DNA from: Kiritimatiellia bacterium
GTDB lineage: Bacteria > Verrucomicrobiota > Kiritimatiellia > JAQICX01
NCBI GenBank assembly: GCA_027858345.1
Contig: JAQICX010000147.1
Span: 1 to 40,257, forward strand
Length of the DNA: 40,257 nucleotides
Reading direction: 5' to 3'
The position numbers and the translations under genes are program-made. The notes below the pieces were generated by a model. That model saw only the letters and a list, made by a program, of their open reading frames with translations. It made no database searches and had not been told where the DNA came from. Below, in pieces: positions 26,803 through 36,861 of this stretch. Numbering within the stretch: the stretch's first letter is position 1; every line of letters begins with the position of its first letter.

Positions 26803-28146
26803 TTATGCGCTCCTAATTGCCGCAACTAGCTTATCGGTATCCGGAATTATTGAGGAGAACGCAACTTTACCATTGATACAAATTGTTGGTATATTTTTGA
26901 CACCAAGCTTTACCATTGCAGCAATTCCTTCTTTATCAGTAATCTTATGCTCTTTAACAACAATGTCTGAATCAATCTGTTCTACAGCTCTATTCACAGC
27001 CTCTAACATATATTGGCAAGGTGGACACGCTTTTGAATCTAATGTGATTATATCAACACGAGTGTCATTAAACTCATCAGGTAAATCAGCAATAGACACA
27101 TCAATATCTGCTTCCCTAGCAACAATTTTTCTTGCAATCTCACGCTTATACTCATCTAAAATGACTTCAGATACAGCGATAATATTTGCAGGAGGTACTG
27201 AGTAAGGGATGTCACAACCAGGAGCAATTATATAGCCTTTATGACCACCAATATCTAAACAATTAATTGCATCAAGCTTAGAATCATCTTCACTACCCAG
27301 AAGCAAAACTGTTGTCAGTTTCAGATTGCCTCCAAACGATTTTTTCGATTCCACAGCAAACCCCTTAACCATATCCATAGGAATATTCTCATCAACAGAA
27401 ATGTTATCACATGACGTCTTGAACATTACATCTAGATTTCTTGTCGCGTCACCACAAACAAACAGCGATGAAAATGCACCTTTAGATCTTACAAAATCAA
27501 ATAGTCCGTTCAAAGGTTTTGTAATAAACTCCTCAAAATGGTCAGGCGAAATCTGACTTGTCATTGGATCAACAACAGCAATTACATCACAACCAGCATC
27601 AATATAAGCTTCGGCAACCTTTACGGCAATGTTCTTGCAATACTCCATGAGTTCAATGATATAATCTGGATTGTCATACATCTCAAGAAAAATATTATTA
27701 CCAAGAAGATGTAAAGCCAATGTGAAAGGACCACATATCAGACCATATAAAGCAACATCATCTAAATCATTCTTCAAAACTCTAGTTGCTTCTAAAATTG
27801 CAGGAAAACGCCCCTTTGTCAAATCAAACTCAGGTAAATCTGCCAGTGTCTTGCCCATCTCCAAAGGATGGTTAACAACCGATGGTGGTGCTTCATCTGC
27901 CCACTTAAGTTCACAGCCCAAAACTTCTGCTTCGGTCTGCAAGTCAAAAATAACAGGTATCCCATCTGGACTGTATAATTTTACAGCTTCCTTTATACCT
28001 TTTATAATTAACTCTGAACTCTGTAGATAATCGCAAGCTTTTTCATCTATCAGTGCTGCAGCATGTACTCCTGTAAATGGAACCCAGGCCGCTCTTGGTG
28101 TCTCTTTGCCTTGCAAAGCATTAAATAGTATATCTTTTCTTTTCAT
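26803..28146 (-). CDS. UroD-like (MtaA/CmuA-type) protein fused to a thioredoxin-like domain
   Basis: A 447-residue protein. Residues 1 to about 350 belong to the uroporphyrinogen decarboxylase superfamily, in the branch of corrinoid:CoM-type methyltransferases (MKRKDILFNALQGKETPRA; GYIIAPGCDIPYSVPPAN). Residues 368-447 form a thioredoxin/glutaredoxin-like domain with CPPC at about 374-377 and the cis-Pro strand NIPTICING. At the usual HxC zinc site of MtaA-type enzymes it reads Phe-Val-Cys-Gly. It may transfer methyl groups, but the fused redox domain and altered site leave this open. ATG at 28146 is preferred because AGAAGGT lies upstream; the frame extends to 28203. A CobW-type GTPase gene follows. 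Confidence 0.82.
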   Translation of the reverse strand: MKRKDILFNALQGKETPRAAWVPFTGVHAAALIDEKACDYLQSSELIIKGIKEAVKLYSPDGIPVIFDLQTEAEVLGCELKWADEAPPSVVNHPLEMGKTLADLPEFDLTKGRFPAILEATRVLKNDLDDVALYGLICGPFTLALHLLGNNIFLEMYDNPDYIIELMEYCKNIAVKVAEAYIDAGCDVIAVVDPMTSQISPDHFEEFITKPLNGLFDFVRSKGAFSSLFVCGDATRNLDVMFKTSCDNISVDENIPMDMVKGFAVESKKSFGGNLKLTTVLLLGSEDDSKLDAINCLDIGGHKGYIIAPGCDIPYSVPPANIIAVSEVILDEYKREIARKIVAREADIDVSIADLPDEFNDTRVDIITLDSKACPPCQYMLEAVNRAVEQIDSDIVVKEHKITDKEGIAAMVKLGVKNIPTICINGKVAFSSIIPDTDKLVAAIRSA

Positions 28147-28449
28147 ATTATTTACCTTCTTGGTTTGTTTTGCCCAATAATATGAAAATACAGAAAAAAT
28201 CAATAGTAATAAAAACGACTAAATATAACTATCTTGCTAAAAACAGATATTTTTATGATTTACCACTCATTTATAGTTGTCTGCCCATTAGAATGGCTAT
28301 TTTTTTTCATCAGCCACCAATCAACGAGGGCGGCATAGCCGCCCTATGCCTTTCGGGGTAAATTTTTTTATCTTTATCCGTGAACATCCGTGTTTATCCG
28401 TGGCTAAGAGAAAAAGAACCTGCAACCTAAAAATTGAGATTACCAAAAC
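28147..28449. repeat. Intergenic repeat-bearing region
   Basis: About 300 bp upstream of the UroD-like gene. It contains GCGGCATAGCCGCC (about 28331-28344) followed by CTATGCCTTTCGGGGTAAA, and CTTTATCCGTGAACATCCGTG near 28371. All are variants of text at 289-480. The UroD-like promoter should lie near 28170-28230 (AT-rich). No gene is seen. Confidence 0.55.
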
Positions 28450-28935
28450 TTAAGAGAACATTTTGTATAATTTGATTGTCCATGTCGTTAGGAAACCCAA
28501 AAATATGAGCACAACACAGATGAATGGTAATATTGGCAACTCCATTGGCGTGCTAATATTTGCTGCATATACAACAACATTCATCGCTGTAAAGAAATAT
28601 AGCATTACAACGCCTAATAGTATAAGCATGAAATCAATCTTTTTTAAAGATTTATCTCGTTCTTCCCCAGTTAACCACTTCTTGCTATTTGGAATATTAA
28701 CCCATTTGACTGGCATCTTTCTAATGATCCATGGGAGAAGCAAAAATAGAAAAGCCATTGAGAACGTAAGAATAATCTGAGTGATCATAAATTCATTGGG
28801 TGTCTGATATGAATTGGGTAACCCATTTAACTGAAAGTTCACAGCAATCTTTGTTTCAATAGACTGGGCTATAAAAAGAGCATACATTAGATTTACAACA
28901 ACACTTATATACAAATTTACTTTTACTTTTTCCAT
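28450..28935 (-). CDS. Membrane protein with DUF1648-like region
   Basis: A 161-residue protein with four predicted TM helices. The early segment VNFQLNGLPNSYQTPNEFMI resembles the DUF1648 pattern (helix, G-x-P, then a short polar stretch, helix) found in SdpI-like and other small membrane proteins. Its function is unknown. ATG at 28935 is chosen because TTGGAGA lies upstream, and it overlaps the stop of the preceding gene (TAATG). It is the last gene of the uvrA operon. Confidence 0.65.
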   Translation of the reverse strand: MEKVKVNLYISVVVNLMYALFIAQSIETKIAVNFQLNGLPNSYQTPNEFMITQIILTFSMAFLFLLLPWIIRKMPVKWVNIPNSKKWLTGEERDKSLKKIDFMLILLGVVMLYFFTAMNVVVYAANISTPMELPILPFICVVLIFLGFLTTWTIKLYKMFS

Positions 28936-29234
28936 TATCTTGATTTCTCCAATATACCTTCGATAATTGCAAATATTACAATTACTACTCCGAAGAAAAA
29001 ATACAAAACCAACCACAGTGTGCCAAACTCAGCAACCACACTCCATGCAAACTTAAAAGAAAATATAAATGCAATTATTAAACCTGATTTAACACTCCTG
29101 ACCAAAATACAGATAGACAAGAAAAGTATCAAGCCAACAATATCCAGAACAGGCAATTCAACATAAGATGTTTTCATACAGCTGAAAGCATCACCAACTT
29201 TATCTAATATATCATTATACAAGATTAGAACCAC
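28935..29234 (-). CDS. Small hydrophobic membrane protein, unknown
   Basis: A 99-residue frame with three hydrophobic segments (LDIVGLILFLSICILV, GLIIAFIFSFKFAW, TLWLVLYFFFGVVIVIFAI). No family is recognised. It overlaps nadK by 20 bp if the GTG at 29234 is used; an alternative ATG at 29177 gives 80 residues. Stop-start coupling to the next gene supports it being a real member of the operon. The true start is uncertain. Confidence 0.6.
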   Translation of the reverse strand: MVLILYNDILDKVGDAFSCMKTSYVELPVLDIVGLILFLSICILVRSVKSGLIIAFIFSFKFAWSVVAEFGTLWLVLYFFFGVVIVIFAIIEGILEKSR

Positions 29235-30081
29235 TCCATTTTAATTTTTTTCTCAACAGTTCATAGTAGTTATATGATTGCAGCCTAATAATCTTTACTC
29301 CATGCAAAGATTTTTTAACAACAACTGAATCATTCTCCAAAAGGGGAACACCTTCCTGTCCATCAACAGAAAGAAGTGATTTCTTAGCCGACTTCTTTAC
29401 CTTAACCTTAACAGATTTGGATAATGGTATAACCAGAGGGCGAGCACTCAATGTGTGAGGACAGATTTGAGTGATAACAAAGACATCAGCCTCAGGATGA
29501 ACAATTGGGCCTCCAGCTGACAGCGAGTGTCCAGTACTCCCCGAAGGCATTGAAACAATCAGTCCATCACACAAGTAGTCCATCCCTTTATCATGATCAA
29601 TACCAAGTGATAGTGTAACAACTCGCGGCGAATCACCTCTACTCACAACAACCTCATTCATAAATTGATACTTTGAAATTACTTTTCCTTTACGTCTGAC
29701 TTCAATAGTACCAAGAGCAATATCCTGAATGAAATAATCTTCATTTACTAATGCTTCTAATGCTTGAACCAAATCTTTGCCTGCAACTGAAGTTAAAAAG
29801 CCTAAACTACCAATATTAATACCTAAAACCGGAACTTCACTGCCGCCAATTGCATAAACCGACCAAAGCATAGTTCCATCTCCACCAAGGGCAAGTAAAG
29901 CATCAATCTCATTAAAAAATGCATCCCCATCTAAAAAAGATATATCTGGAATAATTGATTTCACTAAGGAATCATCGCTAAATAGTTCTATATCCAACTT
30001 TTTAGCTTCGGTAACTAACAACATCAAAAAAGCTGTTGAATCATCTTTAGTTATATTAATTTTTATACCTAACTTTTTCAT
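29215..30081 (-). CDS. nadK: NAD kinase
   Basis: A 288-residue cytoplasmic enzyme making NADP from NAD and ATP (or polyphosphate). The phosphate-binding GGDGTML motif is near residue 67, QFMNEVVVSRG near 140 contains the conserved NE, and PSGSTGHSLSAGGPIVHP near 182 matches the second signature, with His in place of the more usual Tyr after the GSTA/G. SVDGQEG lies near the C-terminus. AGAAGGAAA precedes the ATG. It sits 18 bp after the TPR gene in a minus-strand operon headed by uvrA. Confidence 0.95.
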   Translation of the reverse strand: MKKLGIKINITKDDSTAFLMLLVTEAKKLDIELFSDDSLVKSIIPDISFLDGDAFFNEIDALLALGGDGTMLWSVYAIGGSEVPVLGINIGSLGFLTSVAGKDLVQALEALVNEDYFIQDIALGTIEVRRKGKVISKYQFMNEVVVSRGDSPRVVTLSLGIDHDKGMDYLCDGLIVSMPSGSTGHSLSAGGPIVHPEADVFVITQICPHTLSARPLVIPLSKSVKVKVKKSAKKSLLSVDGQEGVPLLENDSVVVKKSLHGVKIIRLQSYNYYELLRKKLKWSGSNLV

Positions 30082-30099
30082 AATACTTTCCTTCTAACC

Positions 30100-32604
30100 T
30101 TAATAAAATACCCACCAATACTTCTTTTTGATCTCTTTAATTCTCTGTTCGATGTCTTCTGAAGATTGATCATTCAAATTCTGCACTTTTTGCAATATAT
30201 TCACGACCTTTTTCCAATCTTCACATCGCTCTAGTATATCAGCAACACCAATACCAGCAAGAGTCACCCATTCTTTCACACTGTCATCATATACTTTACC
30301 ACTCTCGATATCTTTTTGATATCGCAAAACAACATTTTCATAATATTGTTCAAGAGCTGCATCAACATTATTCTGCTTTTCATAAGTTTTGCCAATCTTA
30401 TATGCAGCCTGAAATGCCAACTCTGGAGCCGCATCATCATCATTTGCAACTGACTCATAGCACTGAATACTTGTCTCATAACGTTCTGGATCATCAACAG
30501 CAATAATCAAATTGCAATCACCTTTTCTACCCATTGCAGCATATTTAAGCTCTGACTCCGGAAATTTATTTATTATCTCATCAAACAAAACAATTGCTTC
30601 TGAATATTTTGCCAATTCTGTTAAAGCATCTGCTTGAGTGAAATATGCATAAGGAACAACATATGAATCAGGATACTGTTTGATGAGATTGCCAAGAATC
30701 TCAATTGCTTCTGAATACTTCTGCAATCTTACAGCACAACGCCCGGCCTGCAGAAGTGCTGTCGGAGCAAAACTTGCTGCAGGATTATCATTAGCACACT
30801 CAATGAATATTGTCTTAGCTTTTTGAAACTCCTCAATATTAAAATAAAGCTTAGCCATCCAAAACTTTAGCTTTGCCGCGTACTCAGATTTTGGATGTTT
30901 TTTAAGAAATGCAGCACTTCTCTGCAAACTAATATCATCATTGCCAAGCCAATAATTCACAATACATATCATATACAGTGCTTTTTCTTTGTATGGAGAA
31001 TTGGGAAACATTGTCACAACGGTTTCAAAGTCAACCAAAGCTGATGAAAACTCAAAGAGCCTATAATAAAGTTCTCCTCGCCCAATATAAGCTGTGGCCA
31101 GCAACTCATCCGACAATCCAGATGCAATTGCGTCAGTATATACATCAATAGATGCCTGCAAATCACCAGCTTTAATATACAACTGAGGTAGCTGCAGCCA
31201 AATCTTTTCAACAATTGGTTGGTAGTCGCAATTCTCTTTTAGTTTTAAAAGCAACTCAATTGCCTCTGCATATTTCCCTTGCCTATTCAATGTTTCTGCA
31301 ACTTGATATGAGGCTTGCGGCACAAGTTCTGAATCAGGAAACTGTTGAATTAAATTGCTATAAATTCCTTGAGCAATTAAAAATTGATTGTTATAGAACC
31401 TCTCATCAGCCTCTTTATATGTATAAAAAGCTTTATCAATGTCGCTATCAGACAGATTTGCAGCTTTCTTGTATGCTATAGCTGCTTCTGAATATCTGTC
31501 TAATTTGTCAAGTGTCTGAGCCATTCCTGCATAAACTTTTGCATAATATATCTCATCATCAAAACTCTCCAAAAACTTTTGATATTCCAAAAGTGCTTCA
31601 TCATAAAGACCTTGATTAAAAAGTATCAAAGCAAGATTTAACTGACTGGCTGCAGCAAATACAGACTGTGGATATTCCCGAATGACTTTACGAACCTGAT
31701 CAATTGTGCCTGCTTTGATGTTATTTCTTAAATTCAGATTGGCAACCTTAAACTTACCTTGAGCCTTACTTTCCGGATCATCAACAAGCTCAATACCCAA
31801 AGTATATGCAAGAATTGCATTAGTTTGCATATTCGGTATATCAGCGTATATATCACCAAGTGAGTAAGCTGCAGCCGATCTAACCCCCGATAAATAATCA
31901 TTTGAATCAATAATTTCCTGTAAAGTCCCTGCTGCCAAAGCTGTTTTTCCCTGCTTCTCTAAAACATCTGCCAACAACAAAAGTCCTTCTTGATAGTCGG
32001 CAAGATTCTCATCCCCCTTCAGTAGTTGCAGAATCTTTTCTGCTTTCTCGTATTGCTTGACTGTATACAGCAATTTGCCATAATTCAAAATAATCATCTT
32101 GTTTTCATTTGTGTTTATCAAAGGCATGATATCATCATAGACACTTATCGCATTAGTAATTTGAGATAACTCAACATAATCCCATGCTAAAACTTCCTGA
32201 AGACGCAAATCATTTTTATATCCAGGAACACTTTTTATATATACAATAGAGTCATCATACTTACCTTGCTTATACAAAGTTGATGCCTCAATAAAGTTTG
32301 CAAATGAATTTGTCTTTAAAACATCAACATTATCTGCAAGAAGTTTTTCTATCTCGGAATAGAGTCCCCTCTTGTAGAGAAGTTGCAACTTGAAAGACAA
32401 TGCATTAACTTTGCTTTCAGAATCAAGATCATCAATTACAAAAATATGCTGCAAGTTGGTCTCAGCAAGCTCATAAAACTCATCATTAATTGCCATGCGT
32501 GCATTAGCAAGATAATTTGAGACAGAAGTTTCCTGCCCAAAAAGTGAAGCCATAGCGAACATAGAATATATACAAAATACTTTATACCTTAAATTTTTCA
32601 TCAT
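30100..32604 (-). CDS. Secreted long TPR-repeat protein
   Basis: An 834-residue protein. An N-terminal signal peptide (YKVFCIYSMFAMASLFGQ, cleavage likely after about residue 23) sends it across the inner membrane. The rest is a chain of tetratricopeptide-like helical pairs, with typical units such as PDSELVPQASYQVAETLNRQ and KYSEAIEILGNLIKQYPDS. Such BamD/YbgF-like solenoids act as protein-protein scaffolds in the envelope; no catalytic domain is seen. Its start overlaps the uvrA stop by four bases (ATGA), so translation is probably coupled. The specific partner is unknown. Confidence 0.85.
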   Translation of the reverse strand: MMKNLRYKVFCIYSMFAMASLFGQETSVSNYLANARMAINDEFYELAETNLQHIFVIDDLDSESKVNALSFKLQLLYKRGLYSEIEKLLADNVDVLKTNSFANFIEASTLYKQGKYDDSIVYIKSVPGYKNDLRLQEVLAWDYVELSQITNAISVYDDIMPLINTNENKMIILNYGKLLYTVKQYEKAEKILQLLKGDENLADYQEGLLLLADVLEKQGKTALAAGTLQEIIDSNDYLSGVRSAAAYSLGDIYADIPNMQTNAILAYTLGIELVDDPESKAQGKFKVANLNLRNNIKAGTIDQVRKVIREYPQSVFAAASQLNLALILFNQGLYDEALLEYQKFLESFDDEIYYAKVYAGMAQTLDKLDRYSEAAIAYKKAANLSDSDIDKAFYTYKEADERFYNNQFLIAQGIYSNLIQQFPDSELVPQASYQVAETLNRQGKYAEAIELLLKLKENCDYQPIVEKIWLQLPQLYIKAGDLQASIDVYTDAIASGLSDELLATAYIGRGELYYRLFEFSSALVDFETVVTMFPNSPYKEKALYMICIVNYWLGNDDISLQRSAAFLKKHPKSEYAAKLKFWMAKLYFNIEEFQKAKTIFIECANDNPAASFAPTALLQAGRCAVRLQKYSEAIEILGNLIKQYPDSYVVPYAYFTQADALTELAKYSEAIVLFDEIINKFPESELKYAAMGRKGDCNLIIAVDDPERYETSIQCYESVANDDDAAPELAFQAAYKIGKTYEKQNNVDAALEQYYENVVLRYQKDIESGKVYDDSVKEWVTLAGIGVADILERCEDWKKVVNILQKVQNLNDQSSEDIEQRIKEIKKKYWWVFY

Positions 32605-35435
32605 AATATTTTCTTTAAAAACTGTCCTGTAAATGATTTTTTACATTTTGCAACCTCCTCCGGAGTACCTGTTGCAATAATTTTTCCACCCTTCTCGCCA
32701 CCTTCCGGTCCCAAGTCGATAATATAGTCACTTGTTTTGATTACGTCAAGATTATGTTCAATAACAATGATAGTATTTCCGGAATCTCGCAATTTTAACA
32801 ATATTTTCAGCAATTTACTTACATCAGCAAAGTGCAAACCTGTTGTCGGTTCATCTAAAAGATATAGAGTCTTGCCCGTTGCACGCTTGCTGAGTTCACT
32901 TGCAAGCTTAATTCTTTGTGCCTCGCCTCCCGACAATGTGGTCGATGACTGCCCAAGTTTAAGATATCCCAATCCCACATCCATAAGAGTCTGCAGTTTA
33001 TTTTTAATGCCGGGTATATTTTCAAAAAACTCAAGAGCCTCCTCAATGGTCATGTCTAAGACATCGGCAATATTCTTGTTGCGATATTGAATTTCCAAAG
33101 TTTCCTTGTTATATCGCGAACTATTACACTTTTCACATGGAACGTAAACATCAGGAAGAAAGTGCATCTCCAATTTCAAATATCCATCGCCTTTGCAAGT
33201 TTCACAACGTCCACCTTTGACATTAAAACTATAACGCCCCGGTTTATATCCGCGAATTTTTGAAGCAGTTGTCTCTGCAAAAAGATTTCGAATAATTGAA
33301 AATGTGCCAGTATACGTAACAGGATTACTTCTTGGAGTTCTACCAATTGGAGATTGGTCAATCAAAATGACCTTATCAATCAAATCAAGACCATCAATGC
33401 CATCATGCTTGCCTGGATGCTCCCGGGAACCATGAAAATGCCTGAAAAGTCCACGTTTCAAAATATAATCAACCAATGTACTTTTTCCACTGCCGGAAAC
33501 ACCTGTAACACAAGTAAAAACACCAAGGGGAAACATAACATCAATCCCATGCAAATTGTTCTGTGATGCATTTCTCACAACCAAAGCCTGCTTAAGATCA
33601 ACTGAAATTCTTCGATCAGAAAAATCAACATCATTTTCACCACGAAGATATTGTGCGGTTATAGACTTCTTAGACTTAAGAAGTTGGTTTATATCACCTT
33701 CAAAAACCACCTCGCCACCATGGCTGCCAGCCAATGGTCCCATATCAATGATGTAATCAGCCTCTCTGATCATCTGCTCATCATGCTCAACCACAACAAC
33801 AGTGTTGCCGATGTTTCGTAGCTCACGCAACATCTGAATCAAACGATCATTATCACGCAGATGCAAACCAATCGTCGGCTCATCAAGAACATACAAAACA
33901 CCAACCAAACCAGAACCAATCTGCGTTGCAAGACGAATTCGCTGCATCTCTCCGCCCGATAAACTACCACTCTTTCTATCAAGAGTAATATATTCCAAAC
34001 CAACATCAAGCAAAAATTTCAGACGGTCCTTAATCTCCGAAAGCACCTCGCCGACAATTTTTTCCTGACCAGGTTTCAGCTCCAGCTCTTTAAAAAACTT
34101 CACACCATTTTTAACAGACATAAAAGTAATATCAGCAATAGACATGTCGTCCACCGTGCATGCCAAAACCTCTGGACGCAAACGGGCACCATTACACACC
34201 GGACAAACCTGGCTCGACATATATCCACGCAATCTGGCACGTGCAGCATCACTATCCGTCTCCTGAAATCTTCTATGCAGACTTGCAACCAGTCCCTCAA
34301 ATTTCTTTGTGGCAGACCGCGCTCCCCGTCGACGCCAAAAATGAAGAGTAACATCAAAATCAGTTCCATATAGAAGCCAATTCTTCTTCTCCTCAGGAAT
34401 ATCCTCAAAAGGTGCATACCTGTCAATTTCAAAAGCATCACAGGCCGAATTAATAAGTCTCTTATAGTAAAGGATCATCCGTCGCCCCCCCCGGCGCCAC
34501 GCATGCAACGCACCCGCATCAATAGACAAACTCTTGTCAGGAACCACCAATTCCTCATCAAAAATCATCAACTCCCCTAATCCTGAACAATGAGGACAAG
34601 CCCCATAAGGACTGTTAAACGAAAAGGTTCGCGAAGTCAACTCCTTAAAACTCAGCTTACACTTTGAACACGCATACTTCTCCGAAAAATATATATCTTC
34701 CCATTTGCCTTCAACATCAATCAGACCAATCATCTGCCCCTCGCCAAACTTCAGCGCAAGTTCAATAGAATCAGTAATTCGCGAACGAATCTTGTTGTTT
34801 ATAACCAACCGGTCAATAACAATATCAATATTATGCTTCTTAGTCTTTGCCAGCTCCGGCACCTCATCCACACTGCAGATTTCACCATCAACCCTTACAC
34901 GAGTAAACCCCTGACGTTTGACACCATTAAAAACCTCATCATGATTTCCCTTACGTCCATCAACAACAGGAGCAAGCAACATAACCTTTGTCTTCTCATC
35001 AAGATTCATCAAAACTTCAACAATCTCTTCAGCATTCTGACTGGATATTTTATCGCCACATTTAGGACAGTGAGGTTGACCAATAGCAGAAAATAACAAA
35101 CGCAAATAATCATGAATCTCAGTTGATGTTGCAACAATAGAACGGGGATTACTTCCGGAATTCCTCTGAGAAATTGAAATTGCTGGTGATAGCCCAATGA
35201 TATTATCCACATTAGGCTTCTGCATCTGATTCAAAAATTGGCGAGCATACGCAGAAAGGCTCTCAACATACCTTCGTTGACCCTCCGCATACAAAGTGTC
35301 GAATGCAAGCGATGACTTCCCGGATCCACTCAAACCAGTAACAACCGTCAACTTACCACGTGGAATTGTCACGCTAACATTCTTAAGATTGTGCTCCCTT
35401 GCACCAATAATTTTTATATCATCACCCATATTCAT
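32601..35435 (-). CDS. uvrA: Excinuclease ABC subunit A
   Basis: A 944-residue nucleotide-excision-repair damage sensor. It has two ABC ATPase modules: Walker [10 protein letters not shown] (about 32-40) and GVSGSGKST (about 640), with signatures [12 protein letters not shown] and [12 protein letters not shown]. Zinc-finger cysteines occur at CPKCG (about 120), CSKC with CPHC (about 255-285), and CETC with CEKC (about 735-765). Length is normal for UvrA. AAGGA lies before the first ATG; a second ATG two codons later is also possible. It heads a minus-strand operon with the TPR gene and nadK. Confidence 0.97.
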   Translation of the reverse strand: MNMGDDIKIIGAREHNLKNVSVTIPRGKLTVVTGLSGSGKSSLAFDTLYAEGQRRYVESLSAYARQFLNQMQKPNVDNIIGLSPAISISQRNSGSNPRSIVATSTEIHDYLRLLFSAIGQPHCPKCGDKISSQNAEEIVEVLMNLDEKTKVMLLAPVVDGRKGNHDEVFNGVKRQGFTRVRVDGEICSVDEVPELAKTKKHNIDIVIDRLVINNKIRSRITDSIELALKFGEGQMIGLIDVEGKWEDIYFSEKYACSKCKLSFKELTSRTFSFNSPYGACPHCSGLGELMIFDEELVVPDKSLSIDAGALHAWRRGGRRMILYYKRLINSACDAFEIDRYAPFEDIPEEKKNWLLYGTDFDVTLHFWRRRGARSATKKFEGLVASLHRRFQETDSDAARARLRGYMSSQVCPVCNGARLRPEVLACTVDDMSIADITFMSVKNGVKFFKELELKPGQEKIVGEVLSEIKDRLKFLLDVGLEYITLDRKSGSLSGGEMQRIRLATQIGSGLVGVLYVLDEPTIGLHLRDNDRLIQMLRELRNIGNTVVVVEHDEQMIREADYIIDMGPLAGSHGGEVVFEGDINQLLKSKKSITAQYLRGENDVDFSDRRISVDLKQALVVRNASQNNLHGIDVMFPLGVFTCVTGVSGSGKSTLVDYILKRGLFRHFHGSREHPGKHDGIDGLDLIDKVILIDQSPIGRTPRSNPVTYTGTFSIIRNLFAETTASKIRGYKPGRYSFNVKGGRCETCKGDGYLKLEMHFLPDVYVPCEKCNSSRYNKETLEIQYRNKNIADVLDMTIEEALEFFENIPGIKNKLQTLMDVGLGYLKLGQSSTTLSGGEAQRIKLASELSKRATGKTLYLLDEPTTGLHFADVSKLLKILLKLRDSGNTIIVIEHNLDVIKTSDYIIDLGPEGGEKGGKIIATGTPEEVAKCKKSFTGQFLKKIL

Positions 35436-35461
35436 CCGTTCCTTTAGTATATAGTCTGCGA

Positions 35462-35490
35462 ATTATACAAAAACACAACTAAAAGAACAA
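35462..35490 (-). promoter_or_regulatory. Promoter for uvrA operon
   Basis: Read on the minus strand: TTGTTC (35490-35485), a 17-base spacer, and TATAAT (35467-35462), about 27 bp upstream of the uvrA ATG. Spacing is ideal. MITE copy C ends 27 bp farther upstream, so the element sits just behind this promoter. Confidence 0.6.
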
Positions 35491-35509
35491 GCAGAAACAC
35501 TACTATTAC

Positions 35510-35763
35510 CCATGTTCCCTTGATTTTTCGGTTGGACATCCTTTTTGGCGGGGTCACGGACCCCGACCCTACAGTTGCGGATGCTGCAACCAAAGCTAAA
35601 TCCTTGATTTGCAAGTATTTTGTAGGGTCGGGGTGCTTCACCCCGCCTTTTTAAATATTATATTCAACTTTATCACCCGTATGGTGACCTAAAATGTGTT
35701 TTCTGCTAATTTTATTGGCTCAAACACAACTTTTTATCTCAACCGAAAAGCTGAGGCCATGTT
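35510..35763. mobile_element. MITE-like element, copy C, with 7-bp target duplication
   Basis: A 240-bp element, 35517-35756. The left end is CCCTTGATTTTTCGGTTG; the right end, reverse-complemented, is CCTCAGCTTTTCGGTTG. Perfect 7-bp direct repeats CCATGTT flank it at 35510-35516 and 35757-35763. The interior carries the inverted pair ACCCCGACCCTACA / TGTAGGGTCGGGGT and the TTTATCACCCGTATGGTGA hairpin. The interior is nearly the same as copy A. No gene lies inside; a shared open frame in A and C is repeat-derived. Confidence 0.85.
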
Positions 35764-36289
35764 CATTAGGTAGCAGGTTCTTTTTTCTCTTAGCCATCAG
35801 TCTTCGCAGTTCCTGGCTTCAGCGGACAGGCGAATTAAGAGAAAAGTTTTAGCCGCAATCAAGAGAAGTTATCCGCAGATTTCGCAGATTAAAAGGATTA
35901 AGAAAGATAAGAATTTTCTCGCACTAAGGCACGAGGAGCACAAAGAAGAAAAAATAAGAAAATGTAGCCACAAAAAGGCACAAAAGACACAAAAACTGTC
36001 AACAACTGTTGCTGATTTGAGGCATATTGGGAGTCCCGGCATGCGGGATCCTCATTATCATGAAAAGTTGACATGCACAAAACTGAGTTGTAAGTTCTTT
36101 ATAATAAAACGGTTAAAAAACTCTTAAAAATAATCGACCATAAAAAACAAGAAGTTGAAGGTTTGTAGTACGGAACACCCAATGTCCAAGCATGGAATGC
36201 CTTCGGCTGTATTTATTAGATTCAACGCTACTCCTCAGGCTCTTGTTTACGAGTCGCCGGCATGGGTTGTTGAAAATTAATTTGTTAGT
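35764..36289. repeat. Repeat-rich spacer before the accessory block
   Basis: About 525 bp. It includes CGCAGATTTCGCAGATTAAA (about 35876-35895), the inverse of text near 370-390; AAAAAGGCACAAAAGACAC near 35974; and CCCGGCATGCGGGA near 36034. Near the right end, TTCAAC (36221-36226) and GTTGAA (36269-36274) bracket a partly foldable 54-bp stretch after the antitoxin gene. No gene is seen. Confidence 0.55.
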
Positions 36290-36589
36290 TTATGCTTTTG
36301 AAATGAGATTGAAAGATTTTATTACTTGATCTTTTTCAAAAAGCTGATCGGTAATATATTTATGTAAAATTGAATTAATTAATGTCTGATATGGAATGCC
36401 TTCAGCATTTGCTCGTTCTTTTATTTTTTCCAAATCATAATTAGAAACTCTTAAACTAATTGATCTGTTTTTCTTTGCTTTAGCAATTATTTTAGAAACT
36501 TTTTCTTTTTTCTTCCCTGATATAGGTATAAGAAGTTCTATTTCATCTTCTATTAATTCTTCATCTTTTGACAAGTTATCTGTTTTCAT
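36290..36589 (-). CDS. CopG/RHH-type antitoxin
   Basis: A 99-residue protein. The N-terminal half is acidic; the C-terminal half has a ribbon-helix-helix-like pattern: NRSISLRVSNYDLEKIKERANAEGIPYQTLINSILHKY, where SISLRV is the DNA-contacting strand. This layout matches antitoxins paired with BrnT-like toxins (BrnA/CopG group). It would neutralise the upstream toxin and repress the shared promoter. Its start lies 14 bp inside the toxin gene, with GGAG six bases before the ATG. Confidence 0.78.
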   Translation of the reverse strand: MKTDNLSKDEELIEDEIELLIPISGKKKEKVSKIIAKAKKNRSISLRVSNYDLEKIKERANAEGIPYQTLINSILHKYITDQLFEKDQVIKSFNLISKA

Positions 36590-36851
36590 TCTGGTCTCCG
36601 TATTTTGTATGAAATTTTCTGCTTGGGAATGCTGTTTTTAGAATAATTTGATTCTTTTCATTTACCAGAAACGGTACTACCCAAGTATAGTTATCGATAT
36701 TCATAATGAAATACTGTTGATTTCCTCTGGTTGGATTTTCAAGAATCTCGATATAATCATCATTTAAAATCTGATTGCTTATCTCTTCAAATGAGACCTT
36801 ACGATTTAATATCAACCAATCATTTTTATTTTTATCCCAAACAATATTCAT
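36576..36851 (-). CDS. BrnT-like toxin of a type II toxin-antitoxin module
   Basis: A 91-residue RelE-fold-like protein. It begins MNIVWDKNKNDWLILNRKVS then FEEI, the start typical of BrnT-related toxins, and ends with a beta-rich core and KTAFPSRKFHTKYG, resembling the (K)T..PSRK end of these proteins. Such toxins are usually RNases acting on translation. ATG at 36851 is chosen because the family begins there; ATG at 36863 and TTG at 36872 lie on top of the -10 element and would not be transcribed. The gene order toxin then antitoxin is that of brnTA. Confidence 0.75.
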   Translation of the reverse strand: MNIVWDKNKNDWLILNRKVSFEEISNQILNDDYIEILENPTRGNQQYFIMNIDNYTWVVPFLVNEKNQIILKTAFPSRKFHTKYGDQNENR

Positions 36852-36861
36852 ATTTTCTTGC

